Source: Tritonibacter litoralis (GTDB lineage Bacteria; Pseudomonadota; Alphaproteobacteria; Rhodobacterales; Rhodobacteraceae). From it: a stretch of DNA of 64,000 nucleotides. The notes below the pieces were generated by a model. That model ran no database searches. It was not told where the DNA came from and saw only the letters and a program-made list of their open reading frames with translations. The stretch spans positions 1 to 64,000 of the forward strand of contig NZ_WIBF01000005.1 in assembly GCF_009496005.1 (NCBI RefSeq), written 5' to 3'. Each line of letters starts with the position of its first letter. Position 1 is the first letter of the stretch. Positions 1 to 8,263 of this stretch are shown piece after piece. The translations under genes and the position numbers were made by a program.

Positions 1-76
<76 letters not shown>

Positions 77-335
77 AAGACTCTTCTGCAAAACAACACA
101 TCAAAGCACCTTCGGGGCTTGATTTGTGTGAGATACCCCACTGAAATTCGGACACTGACGTAAGCTACGATTTGCTGTCTGCTGATCTTCGACGAGAAGG
201 AGATCACCCCGTATCTCGAACTCATGGCAGCGCGCGTCGGCGTCCCAGTGAACCGCGCCGATTTTGCCGGAGGCTCCAACTCCTGAGCAGGATGGAGCAT
301 TATAACAAAGACAACGAACAAGTTTTAACCAGAAG
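77..335. other. Degraded intergenic stretch behind tRNA-fMet, no intact gene
   Basis: No open frame here looks like a gene. On the plus strand, around 165-286, a short stretch reads DEKEITPYLELMAARVGV then NRADFAGGSNS before a stop. It only faintly recalls the middle of IS5/IS1182-type transposases and may be chance. The segment ends in the left arm of an inverted repeat (251-316). The region fits debris from repeated insertions next to a tRNA/rrn end. Confidence 0.4.
251..316 (-). repeat. Left arm of imperfect inverted repeat flanking IS remnant
   Basis: The reverse complement of this stretch aligns without gaps to 902-967, with roughly two thirds identity by eye. Blocks such as CGTTGTCTT, ATGCTC and GAGTTGGA are shared. 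Both arms read outward-in around the transposase fragments. The arms are too long and diverged for simple IS ends and may be an older duplicated element. Confidence 0.5.
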
Positions 336-840
336 TGCGCGAGCGTGCTGTGCGGATGGTTTTGGATGGTGCAGGGCAGCATGAGATGTCGAAACGAAAG
401 AACCAAAGCGTTGAATTTAAGGCGAAAATCGCGCTTGAAGCGTTGAGGGGCGAACGGACAGTTGCTGAGCTTGCCAGCCAGTTTTGCGTCCACCCTACCC
501 ATGATCCACAGTTAGAAGCGGGCGTTGCTTGAAGGCGCATCTGGCGTGTTTGAGCGTGGCGGCAAGAAAACTCTCGAGATTGGCGAAGAGCAGGTCAAAG
601 AGCTGCACGCCAAGATTGGGGAATGTGCCATGTCGCGCCATTGGTCCGAGCGACAATGGCGAATGCGGTTGCCAACGATTTTTGGGCCAGAAAGCTCAAG
701 CCCTGGGGCGTGAAGTGAGGCGCGGCAAGATCGAGCCGAACAATCCGAGCTTTCTATCGGCAAACAGTGCGAGCTGCTGTCGATCTCGCGGTCGTCGTTC
801 TATTATCAGCCCAAGGGTGAGAGCCGGTGCGAAACTTGAG
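336..840 (+). pseudogene. Remnants of IS3-family transposase (orfA plus start of orfB)
   Basis: Three frames must be joined. Residues PEVRERAVRMVLD at about 330-370 resemble the orfA start of one IS3 subgroup. They run directly into a second orfA beginning at 386 (MSKRKNQSVEFKAKIALEAL...ERTVAELASQF). After HPT an extra base near 499 shifts the frame and a TAG replaces the expected tryptophan codon. The frame then continues as LLEGASGVFERGGKK and ANDFWARKLKPW. An orfB start follows (RRGKIEPNNP, then after another shift LSIGKQCELLSISRSSFYY). The DDE catalytic part of orfB is missing, so the element is dead. Mixed subgroup signatures suggest more than one insertion or a deletion fusion. Confidence 0.8.
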
Positions 841-901
841 GACGCTTTGGCAGGATCTCATTGGTTAGTTTGAGCGCGCGCACTTCCAGGGAATATTTGT
901 G

Positions 902-967
902 CGTTGTCTTATTCGCGATGCTCTATTTAGCGCAAGAGTTGGAACATCCTACAAACCTAGAGCGTTT
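902..967 (+). repeat. Right arm of imperfect inverted repeat flanking IS remnant
   Basis: This stretch matches the reverse complement of 251-316 and ends about 20 bp before the dacA stop codon. Together the arms enclose the transposase debris. See the left arm for the alignment. Confidence 0.5.
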
Positions 968-988
968 CAAGGTGACACAGGACTTGTG

Positions 989-2614
989 CTATGATCTTGG
1001 GCCGATTGTCTCGCAGGGTGTGTTGCGCGCCTGGAGACGACGACAGGCAAGCTCAGCATTCTCCTGGGTCATGCCCAGGAAGTTCGCATCAAACCCGCGT
1101 GGAGATTTCACAACCTTGCGGAGGGATCCGTTCAAAGTCGACATCTCGGTCAGGGCGGTTTTCAACAGCACTTTTTCGGCTTTGAACCGGTTGCCATAGC
1201 GGCCCACGTTGATCCCCCAATAGCGCCCGCCGGACGTCGACAGCCGGGTGACAACAATGGGTTCATCGCTTTGGCCATCAACGTCAATGAACCGGGCTGG
1301 GCGGGCTTGGGGCCGGACACCGCCGCGATAAGGCTGCACCAGAGATAAACGCTGCTGTTGGGCAGAAGCCACGGCGGCGATAACCTGCGCGTCTTCGGCT
1401 TCGCGACCCGTATCCGCTTGCGGAGGGGCGGATACCGAAGCCTCTGTCAGCGCTTCCTGAATGCTGGCTTGAAGCTCAGGGCTTTGGAGCGGCGCGGAAG
1501 AATTTGTCGCCAGTAAAGAGAAGGCGCTGCCGGTTGAGGCGGGCGCATTTGTCGCCACCAGAACCTGTTCCGGCTCGGTTGAGGAGGGCCGTGGTTTTGG
1601 GCGCAGGCTTGTATTGACCAATCCGGTCACGCGGATGGTTTTGCCGGCGGCACCTTTTTCTTCGCCTGAGGCGACCCGGATCCCCTGATTGCCGCGATAA
1701 GGGGGCAGGGTGGGCTTGCGCAATTTGGCGTGTTTTGAGGCGCGTCGAAAGCCCAGGTCCAACAGCTCAGCCACTTTGGCGTTACGTGATGTGGAAGATT
1801 TGCCGCCAAACACCGTTGCGATCACCCGTTTGTTGCCGCGTTTGGCTGATGCCACAAGGTTAAAGCCCGCGGCATTGGTGTAGCCCGTTTTGATCCCGTC
1901 TGCACCTTTGTAGGCGGCCAGCAAGCGGCGGTTGGTGTTGGCAACCGTGCGCACACCGGCATCTGCCGAGGTGCGGGAAAACAGGTTATAATATTCAGGG
2001 TAGTCATACAGAATGTGCCGCCCCAACGTTGTCATGTCCCGCGCCGTGGACAGATGCCCTTTGGCGGTCAGACCATGGGCGTTCTTGAAGGTCGTGCGCG
2101 TCATCCCCAAGGCTTTGGCTGTGCGGTTCATACGACGGGCAAATGCGGCTTCGGAGCCGGAAATGGCCTCGCCGATGGCCGTGGCCGCATCATTGCCGGA
2201 TTTGATCGCAGCCGCCCGGATCAAGTAGCGCAGCGCAATTCGCTGGCCGCTTTTGAGACCCAATTTGGATGGCGGCTCAGCGGCAGCATTGCGGGAAATC
2301 TTCACCTTGGTATCCAGCGTGATCTCACCGTTTCGAACCGCTTCAAAGGCAATGTAAAGCGTCATCATCTTGGTCAGCGAGGCCGGGTGCAGGCGCGTGT
2401 CGGCATTGCGTGTATGCAGAACCTCGCCCGTGCGGCCATCCATCACCAAAGCTGCATAAGGCGCGGCCTGTGCTGATGACAGGGACCAAACCAACAACAG
2501 GAATAGAGACAAAACCCACAGGGTTAGGCCTCGACCTTTCTCGATTGCAATGCCCACGTTGTACCAACGCGAAACGGGATTCCGACCAAGGGGAACCTGC
2601 GCGATTTTTGCCAT
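989..2614 (-). CDS. dacA: D-alanyl-D-alanine carboxypeptidase (PBP5-type) with C-terminal SPOR domain
   Basis: A 541-residue serine-type peptidase of the S11 family that trims the terminal D-Ala from peptidoglycan stem peptides in the periplasm. A hydrophobic segment at about 29-49 ending SSAQA is a signal peptide preceded by a long N-tail, so a later start is possible. The three penicillin-binding motifs are present: SLTK (Ser79, Lys82), SGN (139-141) and KTG (242-244). A low-complexity linker (about 300-460) leads to a SPOR-like domain at about 465-541, which in this family binds denuded glycan at the division site. Its 3' end abuts the IS remnants. A sequence TTTA-N7-TTAAC at about 2782-2797 (minus strand), one mismatch from a CtrA box, lies upstream. 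Confidence 0.93.
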   Translation of the reverse strand: MAKIAQVPLGRNPVSRWYNVGIAIEKGRGLTLWVLSLFLLLVWSLSSAQAAPYAALVMDGRTGEVLHTRNADTRLHPASLTKMMTLYIAFEAVRNGEITLDTKVKISRNAAAEPPSKLGLKSGQRIALRYLIRAAAIKSGNDAATAIGEAISGSEAAFARRMNRTAKALGMTRTTFKNAHGLTAKGHLSTARDMTTLGRHILYDYPEYYNLFSRTSADAGVRTVANTNRRLLAAYKGADGIKTGYTNAAGFNLVASAKRGNKRVIATVFGGKSSTSRNAKVAELLDLGFRRASKHAKLRKPTLPPYRGNQGIRVASGEEKGAAGKTIRVTGLVNTSLRPKPRPSSTEPEQVLVATNAPASTGSAFSLLATNSSAPLQSPELQASIQEALTEASVSAPPQADTGREAEDAQVIAAVASAQQQRLSLVQPYRGGVRPQARPARFIDVDGQSDEPIVVTRLSTSGGRYWGINVGRYGNRFKAEKVLLKTALTEMSTLNGSLRKVVKSPRGFDANFLGMTQENAELACRRLQARNTPCETIGPRS

Positions 2615-2878
2615 GTCTGCCTCATGTCGCCGATTTTCGGCTGACGTTTTTTGCTCGATTCGAGGGTAACATAGGGATGGTTAATAATAAACCGTCGTGG
2701 ATTTTCGCAGGCGCGTTTTGACTGACGGGCACGAACGAAATCTGGTGGTTCTTTATCAGCTACCCACTAGATGCGCGGCTTGTTAAGGAAGGGTAAAGAC
2801 ATTTATTGCGACACAGCCGTGAAAAAATGGCCTAAAGACGTCAGCAAAATGATGACTGATGCCTCTATGCCACAATTC

Positions 2879-3199
2879 CTATGCTTGGTTTGACTGGTAA
2901 AAGGGCGACAAAAAGCACAGCTCGACGTTCAATGTGGTTGTCGGCGGAATCAGGGGCGATAACCCGTCCACCAAAGCCGTACACATCTGGTTCATCAACG
3001 CGTCATCGCGATGAGGTTTTTTCAACAGATGCACCTTTAACAGGATGTGAGAGTTGTGGGTGACCGCGATCGGGTGCGCCCTGCCTTTGCACGCGCCAGA
3101 CGAAGGATCGGTCGAGTGGATTATGCCTTCGATCATGTCCAACGCATGGGCTGCGTCAAAATCCAGATCAGCAGAATAGGAAAGGTCAGCTTGGGGCAT
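2879..3199 (-). CDS. Small protein, tautomerase / 5-carboxymethyl-2-hydroxymuconate isomerase-like
   Basis: 106 residues beginning MPQADLSYSADL. A proline after the initiator Met, followed by a beta strand, and a later HNSHILLKVHLL strand then an alpha helix, fit the tautomerase-superfamily CHMI fold, where Pro1 is the catalytic base once Met is removed. The identification rests on pattern only and is moderate. The gene lies 15 bp downstream of the HAD phosphatase on the same strand, so the two are probably cotranscribed. The 264 bp between it and dacA hold no further gene that I can see. Confidence 0.55.
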   Translation of the reverse strand: MPQADLSYSADLDFDAAHALDMIEGIIHSTDPSSGACKGRAHPIAVTHNSHILLKVHLLKKPHRDDALMNQMCTALVDGLSPLIPPTTTLNVELCFLSPFYQSNQA

Positions 3200-3214
3200 T
3201 ACATGCTCCTGTAG

Positions 3215-3925
3215 TTACAGTTGAGAGATGAGGGTCGGCAGCGCGCCAAGATCGTCGATCTCGAAGTAGCGGGCGTGGTTTTCGGGAGGCTCGGCATGTT
3301 CATGGTCCCAGATCAGCCCATGCGGCACAAAGGTGGCCCAACCGCCAGCCTCCAGAACCGGCAAAATGTCAGAACGCATTGAATTCCCTACCATCATAGT
3401 CTGTTCCGGCGGATGACCGTGGCGTCGGAAGATATCGGAATAGACCTCTGGCGTCTTGTCGGAAACGATCTCTACCGCGTCGAAGAACTCTCCAAGGCCT
3501 GACTGTGCCAGTTTGCGTTCCTGGTCCAAAAGGTCGCCCTTGGTGATCAAAACCAAGTGATGATCAGTGGCCAGTTTTGTGACCGCGTCACGTGCATGTG
3601 GCAGCAATTCAATCGGGTAGCTCAGCATCATCTGACCTGCTTCCAGCAGTTCCTGGATGACCGAGGCGGGCACGCGCGCGTCAGTAACCTCGATGGCGGT
3701 TTCGATCATCGACAGCGTAAATCCTTTCACACCATAGCCATAACGGCCCAGATTGCGCATTTCAGCGTCCAAAAGCAGACGATCCAATTGCTCGGGGCCC
3801 ATGTCCTGTGGCGTGTGGTCCATCAAAAGCTCGGCAAAACGTTCCTGGGTAACCCGAAAGAAACGTTCATTGTGCCAAAGGGTGTCATCGGCATCAAAAG
3901 CAATCGTCGTGAGTGTCTTTGGCAT
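3215..3925 (-). CDS. HAD-superfamily hydrolase (phosphatase)
   Basis: 236 residues. Motif I FDADDTLW supplies the nucleophile Asp11 and acid/base Asp13. Motif II is in LITKGD, and motif III is [16 protein letters not shown] with the Mg-binding acidic residue. The region between motif I and II is a four-helix cap as in YjjG and phosphoglycolate phosphatases. The second Asp of motif I is followed by Asp rather than Gly (DADDT), as in several soluble small-molecule phosphatases. Substrate cannot be assigned. Transcribed divergently from clpS. Confidence 0.85.
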   Translation of the reverse strand: MPKTLTTIAFDADDTLWHNERFFRVTQERFAELLMDHTPQDMGPEQLDRLLLDAEMRNLGRYGYGVKGFTLSMIETAIEVTDARVPASVIQELLEAGQMMLSYPIELLPHARDAVTKLATDHHLVLITKGDLLDQERKLAQSGLGEFFDAVEIVSDKTPEVYSDIFRRHGHPPEQTMMVGNSMRSDILPVLEAGGWATFVPHGLIWDHEHAEPPENHARYFEIDDLGALPTLISQL

Positions 3926-3991
3926 TCTTATTTCCCTTCGGTCTCTTTTCCTGCCGCCAAGAAAGGCTATATAAGCGCCCTAAGAATTTCC

Positions 3992-4357
3992 ATGCTGGAT
4001 CAACACGGCCTGCACATGACCTTTGAACCGATTATGATGACGGACAAGTCTGACGACGAAGGCGATCTGGACCTTCTCACGAAGACCAAGCCCAAAACGC
4101 AGCGCCCGCCGCGTTACAAAGTTCTGCTGCTGAACGATGACTACACCCCGATGGAGTTTGTGGTCATGGTGCTGGAGCGGTTCTTTGGCATGACCCACGC
4201 ACAAGCGTTTGAGATCATGCTGGCCGTGCACAAGAAGGGCCTCGCCGTGGTTGGGGTCTTTAGCCATGAGATCGCCGAAACCAAGGTGGCGCAAGTGATG
4301 GATTTTGCGCGTCGTCATCAGCATCCGTTGCAATGCACCATGGAAAAAGAAGAGTAA
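3992..4357 (+). CDS. clpS: ATP-dependent Clp protease adaptor ClpS
   Basis: ClpS binds the ClpA N-domain and delivers N-degron substrates to ClpAP. The core [18 protein letters not shown] contains the family NDD-x-TPMEFVV signature that forms the N-end-rule pocket, followed by the FFGMTHAQA helix and the conserved HQHPLQC tail. With this start the protein has 121 residues. ATGs at 4016 and 4034 are also possible, and no site has a strong ribosome binding sequence. The N-terminal 25-30 residues are variable in the family. A TATAAG at 3970-3975 could be a -10 element. Confidence 0.9.
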   Translation: MLDQHGLHMTFEPIMMTDKSDDEGDLDLLTKTKPKTQRPPRYKVLLLNDDYTPMEFVVMVLERFFGMTHAQAFEIMLAVHKKGLAVVGVFSHEIAETKVAQVMDFARRHQHPLQCTMEKEE

Positions 4358-4379
4358 TCAAAGGGAAAGGGGCGCGTTG

Positions 4380-5369
4380 ATGTCCGTTCGCCTGTCGCTG
4401 GCTCTGGAGGCAGGCGGTTTTGCCGTGCCCGAGACCGGCTCTGTTTTTGTGTTTCACCCCTCAGTGGATGCGGATCTGTCTGTTTTGCCCAAAGAGCGGG
4501 TGGTGATCATTCAACCACACCGCCCGGCCTATGCATTTTTTGAGGGGCAGGGGTATGAATGTGTACCGACCTGGGATGGCACACGCCGGGCCTGCGCTGC
4601 GGTTGTGTTTGCCACACGGGCCAAGGCACAGGCCCGCGATCTGATCGCCCAGGCCGCTGCGGCAACCGATGGCAGCGTGCTAATCGATGGAGCCAAGACA
4701 GACGGGATTGATTCGTTTCTGAAAGATCTGCGTAAGCTGGCCACGCCATCCGCGCCGATCTCCAAAGCCCATGGCAAAGTGTTTTGGATCGATGGTGGGG
4801 TGCAATTGCCCAATTGGCGGGCAGATGCGCCCACTGATGTGGATGGGTACAGGACCGCAGCCGGTGTGTTTTCCGCCGACGGGATTGATCCAGCGTCACA
4901 CATGCTGGCAGAGGCGCTCCCGCAGAAATTGGGACGCCGGGGTTGCGATTTGGGGGCCGGTTGGGGGTATCTGTCGCGCCAGATCCTGAAACGCGACACC
5001 GTGGAGACCCTGCAATTGGTTGAGTCGGATTCTATCGCGTTGGACTGTGCACGCCACAATGTCTCGGACGATCGGGCATCCTTTCACTGGGCGGACGCCA
5101 CCACTTGGAGCTCGTCGGAACCTTGCGATTTTGTCGTTATGAACCCCCCGTTTCACACCGGCCGTGCGGCAGAACCCGCGTTGGGACAGGCATTCATTCA
5201 CACCGCTGCAAAGGTTCTGACCCCAGGCGGGCAGGTTTTTATGGTGGCTAACCGGCATCTTCCTTATGAGGTCACTTTGGCGGAACGCTTTGCCAAAGTT
5301 GAAGAAATTGCAGGCGACAATCGGTTCAAGATCCTATTTGCGCAGCGCCCCCGCCGGAGCAAGTCCTGA
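4380..5369 (+). CDS. rsmC: RsmC-like class I methyltransferase (16S rRNA G1207 N2 type)
   Basis: 329 residues with AAAGGGGCG before ATG 4380. The C-terminal half is a Rossmann SAM domain with motif I LGAGWGYLSRQIL and motif IV VVMNPPFHTG. NPPF is the exocyclic-amine methyltransferase signature. The N-terminal half is a degenerate methyltransferase-like domain, as in RsmC/RlmG. This architecture points to guanine N2 methylation of small-subunit rRNA. RlmG is the main alternative. It follows clpS by 22 bp and may share its transcript. Confidence 0.85.
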   Translation: MSVRLSLALEAGGFAVPETGSVFVFHPSVDADLSVLPKERVVIIQPHRPAYAFFEGQGYECVPTWDGTRRACAAVVFATRAKAQARDLIAQAAAATDGSVLIDGAKTDGIDSFLKDLRKLATPSAPISKAHGKVFWIDGGVQLPNWRADAPTDVDGYRTAAGVFSADGIDPASHMLAEALPQKLGRRGCDLGAGWGYLSRQILKRDTVETLQLVESDSIALDCARHNVSDDRASFHWADATTWSSSEPCDFVVMNPPFHTGRAAEPALGQAFIHTAAKVLTPGGQVFMVANRHLPYEVTLAERFAKVEEIAGDNRFKILFAQRPRRSKS

Positions 5370-5447
5370 GGTTTGACTGACCGGTTTGCATGATGGCGCT
5401 TCCCGTATAAGGTCGGCCAAAACCACGTAACCACTCTGGGTCTCTCA

Positions 5448-6251
5448 ATGTCCTTTTCTATTTCAGGTAAAACCGCGATTGTGACGGGCGCAGCCAGCGG
5501 GATTGGCCTGGCAATTGGCAGGCAATTCGCCGATGCCGGTGCCAATGTGATGTTCGTTGACTCCAATGAAGCTGCCCTGATTGCTGAATTGGGCGAGCCG
5601 AGCGAAGAGGGCAATATCCGTTACTTTGCGGGTGACCTACGTGAGAAGCTGACGATTGCCAATCTTCTGTCAGCCACCATTGATGCATTCGACGAGATCG
5701 ACATTCTGGTGAACGGTGCACGTCAGGTGGAGCAAAGTGATGCGTTGGATCCGACGGATGAATCCTTGGATCGTTCGTTGAACCAAAACCTGATGCCAAC
5801 CCTGCGCTTGTCGCAACAAGTGGCCCGGCGGATGATCAAACAGGGCGAAGGGCAGGAGGAAGACGCGCCGCGTGGATCGATCATCAACTTGTCCTCGATT
5901 GCGGCGCGGCGCACGCATCCGGAATTGCTGGCGTTTTCCATTGCCTCGGCCGCGCTGGACCAAATGACGCGGTCCTTGTCGGTGGCCTTTGCCCCGCATC
6001 ACATCCGTGTCAACTCCATCGCCTTTGGTTCCGTCATGAGCGCGTCGTTGCAAGCCACGCTCAAGGAAAACCGCGCGTTTCGCGAAGACATCGAACAACA
6101 CACGCCCCTGGGGCGCATTGCGGCCCCCGGCGAATTGACTGAGGCCGCGCAGTTTTTGGCATCTGATGCCTCGGCCTTTATGACCGGGCAGATCATGACC
6201 CTGGATGGCGGGCGGACCTTGTTGGATCCGGTTGCAGCGCCCGTTCACTAA
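5448..6251 (+). CDS. Short-chain dehydrogenase/reductase family protein lacking catalytic Tyr and Lys
   Basis: 267 residues with the classical SDR plan. The NAD(P)-binding TGAASGIG is at 13-20, the NAG motif reads NGA at 89-91, and the catalytic Ser is within NLSS (147-150). At the position of Tyr-x3-Lys the sequence is F163-S-I-A-S167, so both the catalytic Tyr and Lys are gone. The following PG also reads FG. The cofactor site appears kept, so it may be a binding or regulatory protein. It lies 37 bp upstream of hemF and is probably cotranscribed with it. Confidence 0.85.
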   Translation: MSFSISGKTAIVTGAASGIGLAIGRQFADAGANVMFVDSNEAALIAELGEPSEEGNIRYFAGDLREKLTIANLLSATIDAFDEIDILVNGARQVEQSDALDPTDESLDRSLNQNLMPTLRLSQQVARRMIKQGEGQEEDAPRGSIINLSSIAARRTHPELLAFSIASAALDQMTRSLSVAFAPHHIRVNSIAFGSVMSASLQATLKENRAFREDIEQHTPLGRIAAPGELTEAAQFLASDASAFMTGQIMTLDGGRTLLDPVAAPVH

Positions 6252-6288
6252 TCCGCCCTTTTAGCCTCCCAAAGAGAAGACCTAACCT

Positions 6289-7182
6289 ATGTCCGTTGAA
6301 ATGCAGTCCGAGAAAGAGCGCGCTTCTGCCTGGTTCAAATCCCTGCGGGACGAGATCGTCGCGGCGTTTGAGCGGCTGGAGGAGGATCACAGCGAAGGGC
6401 CGTTCGCTGACATGGACGCAGGTGAATTCGAGGTCAGCGAGACAACGCGCGCCTCACAGGATGGATCCGACGCGGGCGGCGGTTTGATGAGCGTCCTGCG
6501 CGAGGGGCGTGTATTTGAAAAGGTCGGTGTCAATATCTCAACCGTCTACGGCACCTTGGGAGAGCGGGCGCAAAACGCAATGGCCGCACGTAAGGGTATT
6601 CCGGGGATGAAAGATGATCCGCGGTTCTGGGCCTCGGGCATTTCCCTGGTGGCACATATGCGCAACCCGCATGTGCCGGCCGTGCATATGAACACACGGA
6701 TGTTCTGGACGCCGCATGCGTGGTGGTTTGGCGGCGGCTCTGATCTGAACCCCTGTCTGGAATATGACGCGGACACCGCGCATTTTCACGACACCCAGAA
6801 AGCGCATCTGGATCCCCATGGGGCTGACCTTTATCCGAGCCTCAAGGCATGGGCGGATGAGTATTTCTTTATCCCCCATCGCGGCCGCGCCCGTGGGGTT
6901 GGCGGGATTTTTATGGATGACCGCAACAGCGGCAACTGGGAGGCGGATTTTGCCCTGACCCAGGATATCGGACGCGCCTTTTTGCCGGCCTTTGTACCCC
7001 TGGTCGAGAAGCGGCGGGTACAGGGCTGTGATGCAGCGGATCGGGAAGCGCAATTGGTCCATCGCGGGCTCTATGCGGAATACAATCTGGTCTATGATCG
7101 GGGCACCAAATTTGGCCTTGAGACCGGCCATGATGCCAATGCGGTTTTGATGAGCCTGCCGCCCCTGGCAAAGTGGGTGTAG
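6289..7182 (+). CDS. hemF: Oxygen-dependent coproporphyrinogen III oxidase
   Basis: Converts coproporphyrinogen III to protoporphyrinogen IX using O2, the aerobic route in heme synthesis; soluble homodimer. 297 residues, the usual length. The family core is present: VHMNTRMFW (conserved His), WWFGGGSDLNPC, the RGVGGIFMDD stretch and YAEYNLVYDRGTKFGLETG near the C-terminus. An AAAGAGAAGA ribosome binding stretch precedes the ATG. Neighbours hemC and hemE make this a heme locus, although the three genes are in separate transcription units. Confidence 0.96.
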   Translation: MSVEMQSEKERASAWFKSLRDEIVAAFERLEEDHSEGPFADMDAGEFEVSETTRASQDGSDAGGGLMSVLREGRVFEKVGVNISTVYGTLGERAQNAMAARKGIPGMKDDPRFWASGISLVAHMRNPHVPAVHMNTRMFWTPHAWWFGGGSDLNPCLEYDADTAHFHDTQKAHLDPHGADLYPSLKAWADEYFFIPHRGRARGVGGIFMDDRNSGNWEADFALTQDIGRAFLPAFVPLVEKRRVQGCDAADREAQLVHRGLYAEYNLVYDRGTKFGLETGHDANAVLMSLPPLAKWV

Positions 7183-7283
7183 GCTCACGGGCGGCCTGTG
7201 TCGGCGAATTCATGCTTTTTTGATGCACCTCTGATCGACCGCTAGCCTGCCTTCCCCTAGGGTCCAAAGGAGGAGGCGATCTC

Positions 7284-8081
7284 ATGTGGCGAAGTTTGAT
7301 CAGTCTTGTGGCGGTATTGGGTCTGATGGCTTGTGCACAGCCTGCCACGTCGACCTATGGTGTCGCACCTGTTGGTGCAGGGAGCACCGCGCAGCTGGTG
7401 AAATATCCGCGATTTGGTGACAGCGACCCCCATGAATGGGACCGCCGCAGCCCGCGCAGCTATCCCATACACGGGATTGATGTCTCGCGCTGGCAAGGGG
7501 AGATCGATTGGCCAAAGGCCCGGCGCAGCGGGGTGTCCTTTGCCTATCTAAAAGCGACCGAAGGCGGCGACGTTTTGGACCCGCGCTTCACAGAGAATTG
7601 GCGCCAGGCAAAACGCGCAGGCGTGCCGCGCGGGGCCTATCATTACTTCTATTTCTGCAGACCCGCCGCGGAGCAAGCGCGCTGGTTCATTCGCAATGTG
7701 CCACGGGATGGGCGGGCATTGCCGCATGTTCTGGATATGGAATGGAACCACAGATCCAAAACCTGCACCAAACGACCTTCTGGCGCAAAGGTCCGGGCCG
7801 AGGCACGCCGGTTCCTCTCCATCCTGGAACGCCACTACGGCAAGCGTCCGGTGGTCTATACCACCGTGGATTTTTATCGCGACACGGGGATTGGAAATTT
7901 GCCGGGCACGGAATTCTGGCTGCGGTCTGTCGCGGGTCACCCGGCGCAGGTCTACCCAAGGCAGGATTGGGTGTTTTGGCAATATACCGGCACCGGGCAG
8001 ATCTCTGGCATTTCAGGGGATGTTGACATTAACGTCTTTCGCGGCAGCGCTCAGGCCTGGGTGCAATGGCTGGAAGGCTGA
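7284..8081 (+). CDS. GH25 muramidase (lysozyme-like) lipoprotein
   Basis: 265 residues. A signal peptide ends in the lipobox LMAC (Cys17), so the mature protein should be lipid-anchored. The rest is a GH25 catalytic barrel: GIDVSRWQGEIDW with the first Asp, LKATEG, GAYHYFYF, the DMEW acid pair, and the C-terminal DVDINVF strand. GH25 enzymes cleave the beta-1,4 MurNAc-GlcNAc bond. RBS AAAGGAGGAGG is strong. Nothing around it looks like phage, so a cell-wall remodelling role is more likely than lysis. The link to the heme genes is unexplained. Confidence 0.9.
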   Translation: MWRSLISLVAVLGLMACAQPATSTYGVAPVGAGSTAQLVKYPRFGDSDPHEWDRRSPRSYPIHGIDVSRWQGEIDWPKARRSGVSFAYLKATEGGDVLDPRFTENWRQAKRAGVPRGAYHYFYFCRPAAEQARWFIRNVPRDGRALPHVLDMEWNHRSKTCTKRPSGAKVRAEARRFLSILERHYGKRPVVYTTVDFYRDTGIGNLPGTEFWLRSVAGHPAQVYPRQDWVFWQYTGTGQISGISGDVDINVFRGSAQAWVQWLEG

Positions 8082-8150
8082 CGACGACGCTGGCAACAAG
8101 CGCTCATGACATAAGAGGTTTTGCGCCCCGCCCAGCGGGTCGCCGGGGCG

Positions 8151-8212
8151 CAGGCCGCGCCTACGGCGCGGCCTGCCGGGCCCAAGGGCCCGTAGGCTGC
8201 CTATGGCAGCCT
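8151..8212. repeat. Three consecutive GC-rich hairpins
   Basis: Perfect stems follow one another: CAGGCCGCGCC / GGCGCGGCCTG (8151-8161 with 8165-8175), CGGGCCC / GGGCCCG (8177-8183 with 8186-8192) and AGGCTGCC / GGCAGCCT (8194-8201 with 8205-8212). They lie between the convergent GH25 and hemC genes. No T-run follows, so simple intrinsic termination is not obvious. They may form a structured intergenic repeat. Confidence 0.75.
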
Positions 8213-8263
8213 GAAGGGTGCGCGGGAGCATTTGGCCTTTGCGGCCTTCGTGTTCAGAGGTGG

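Noticed and set aside
7284-8081. GH25 gene as a phage lysin
   Set aside because: No holin, tail or capsid genes nearby, and it has a lipobox.
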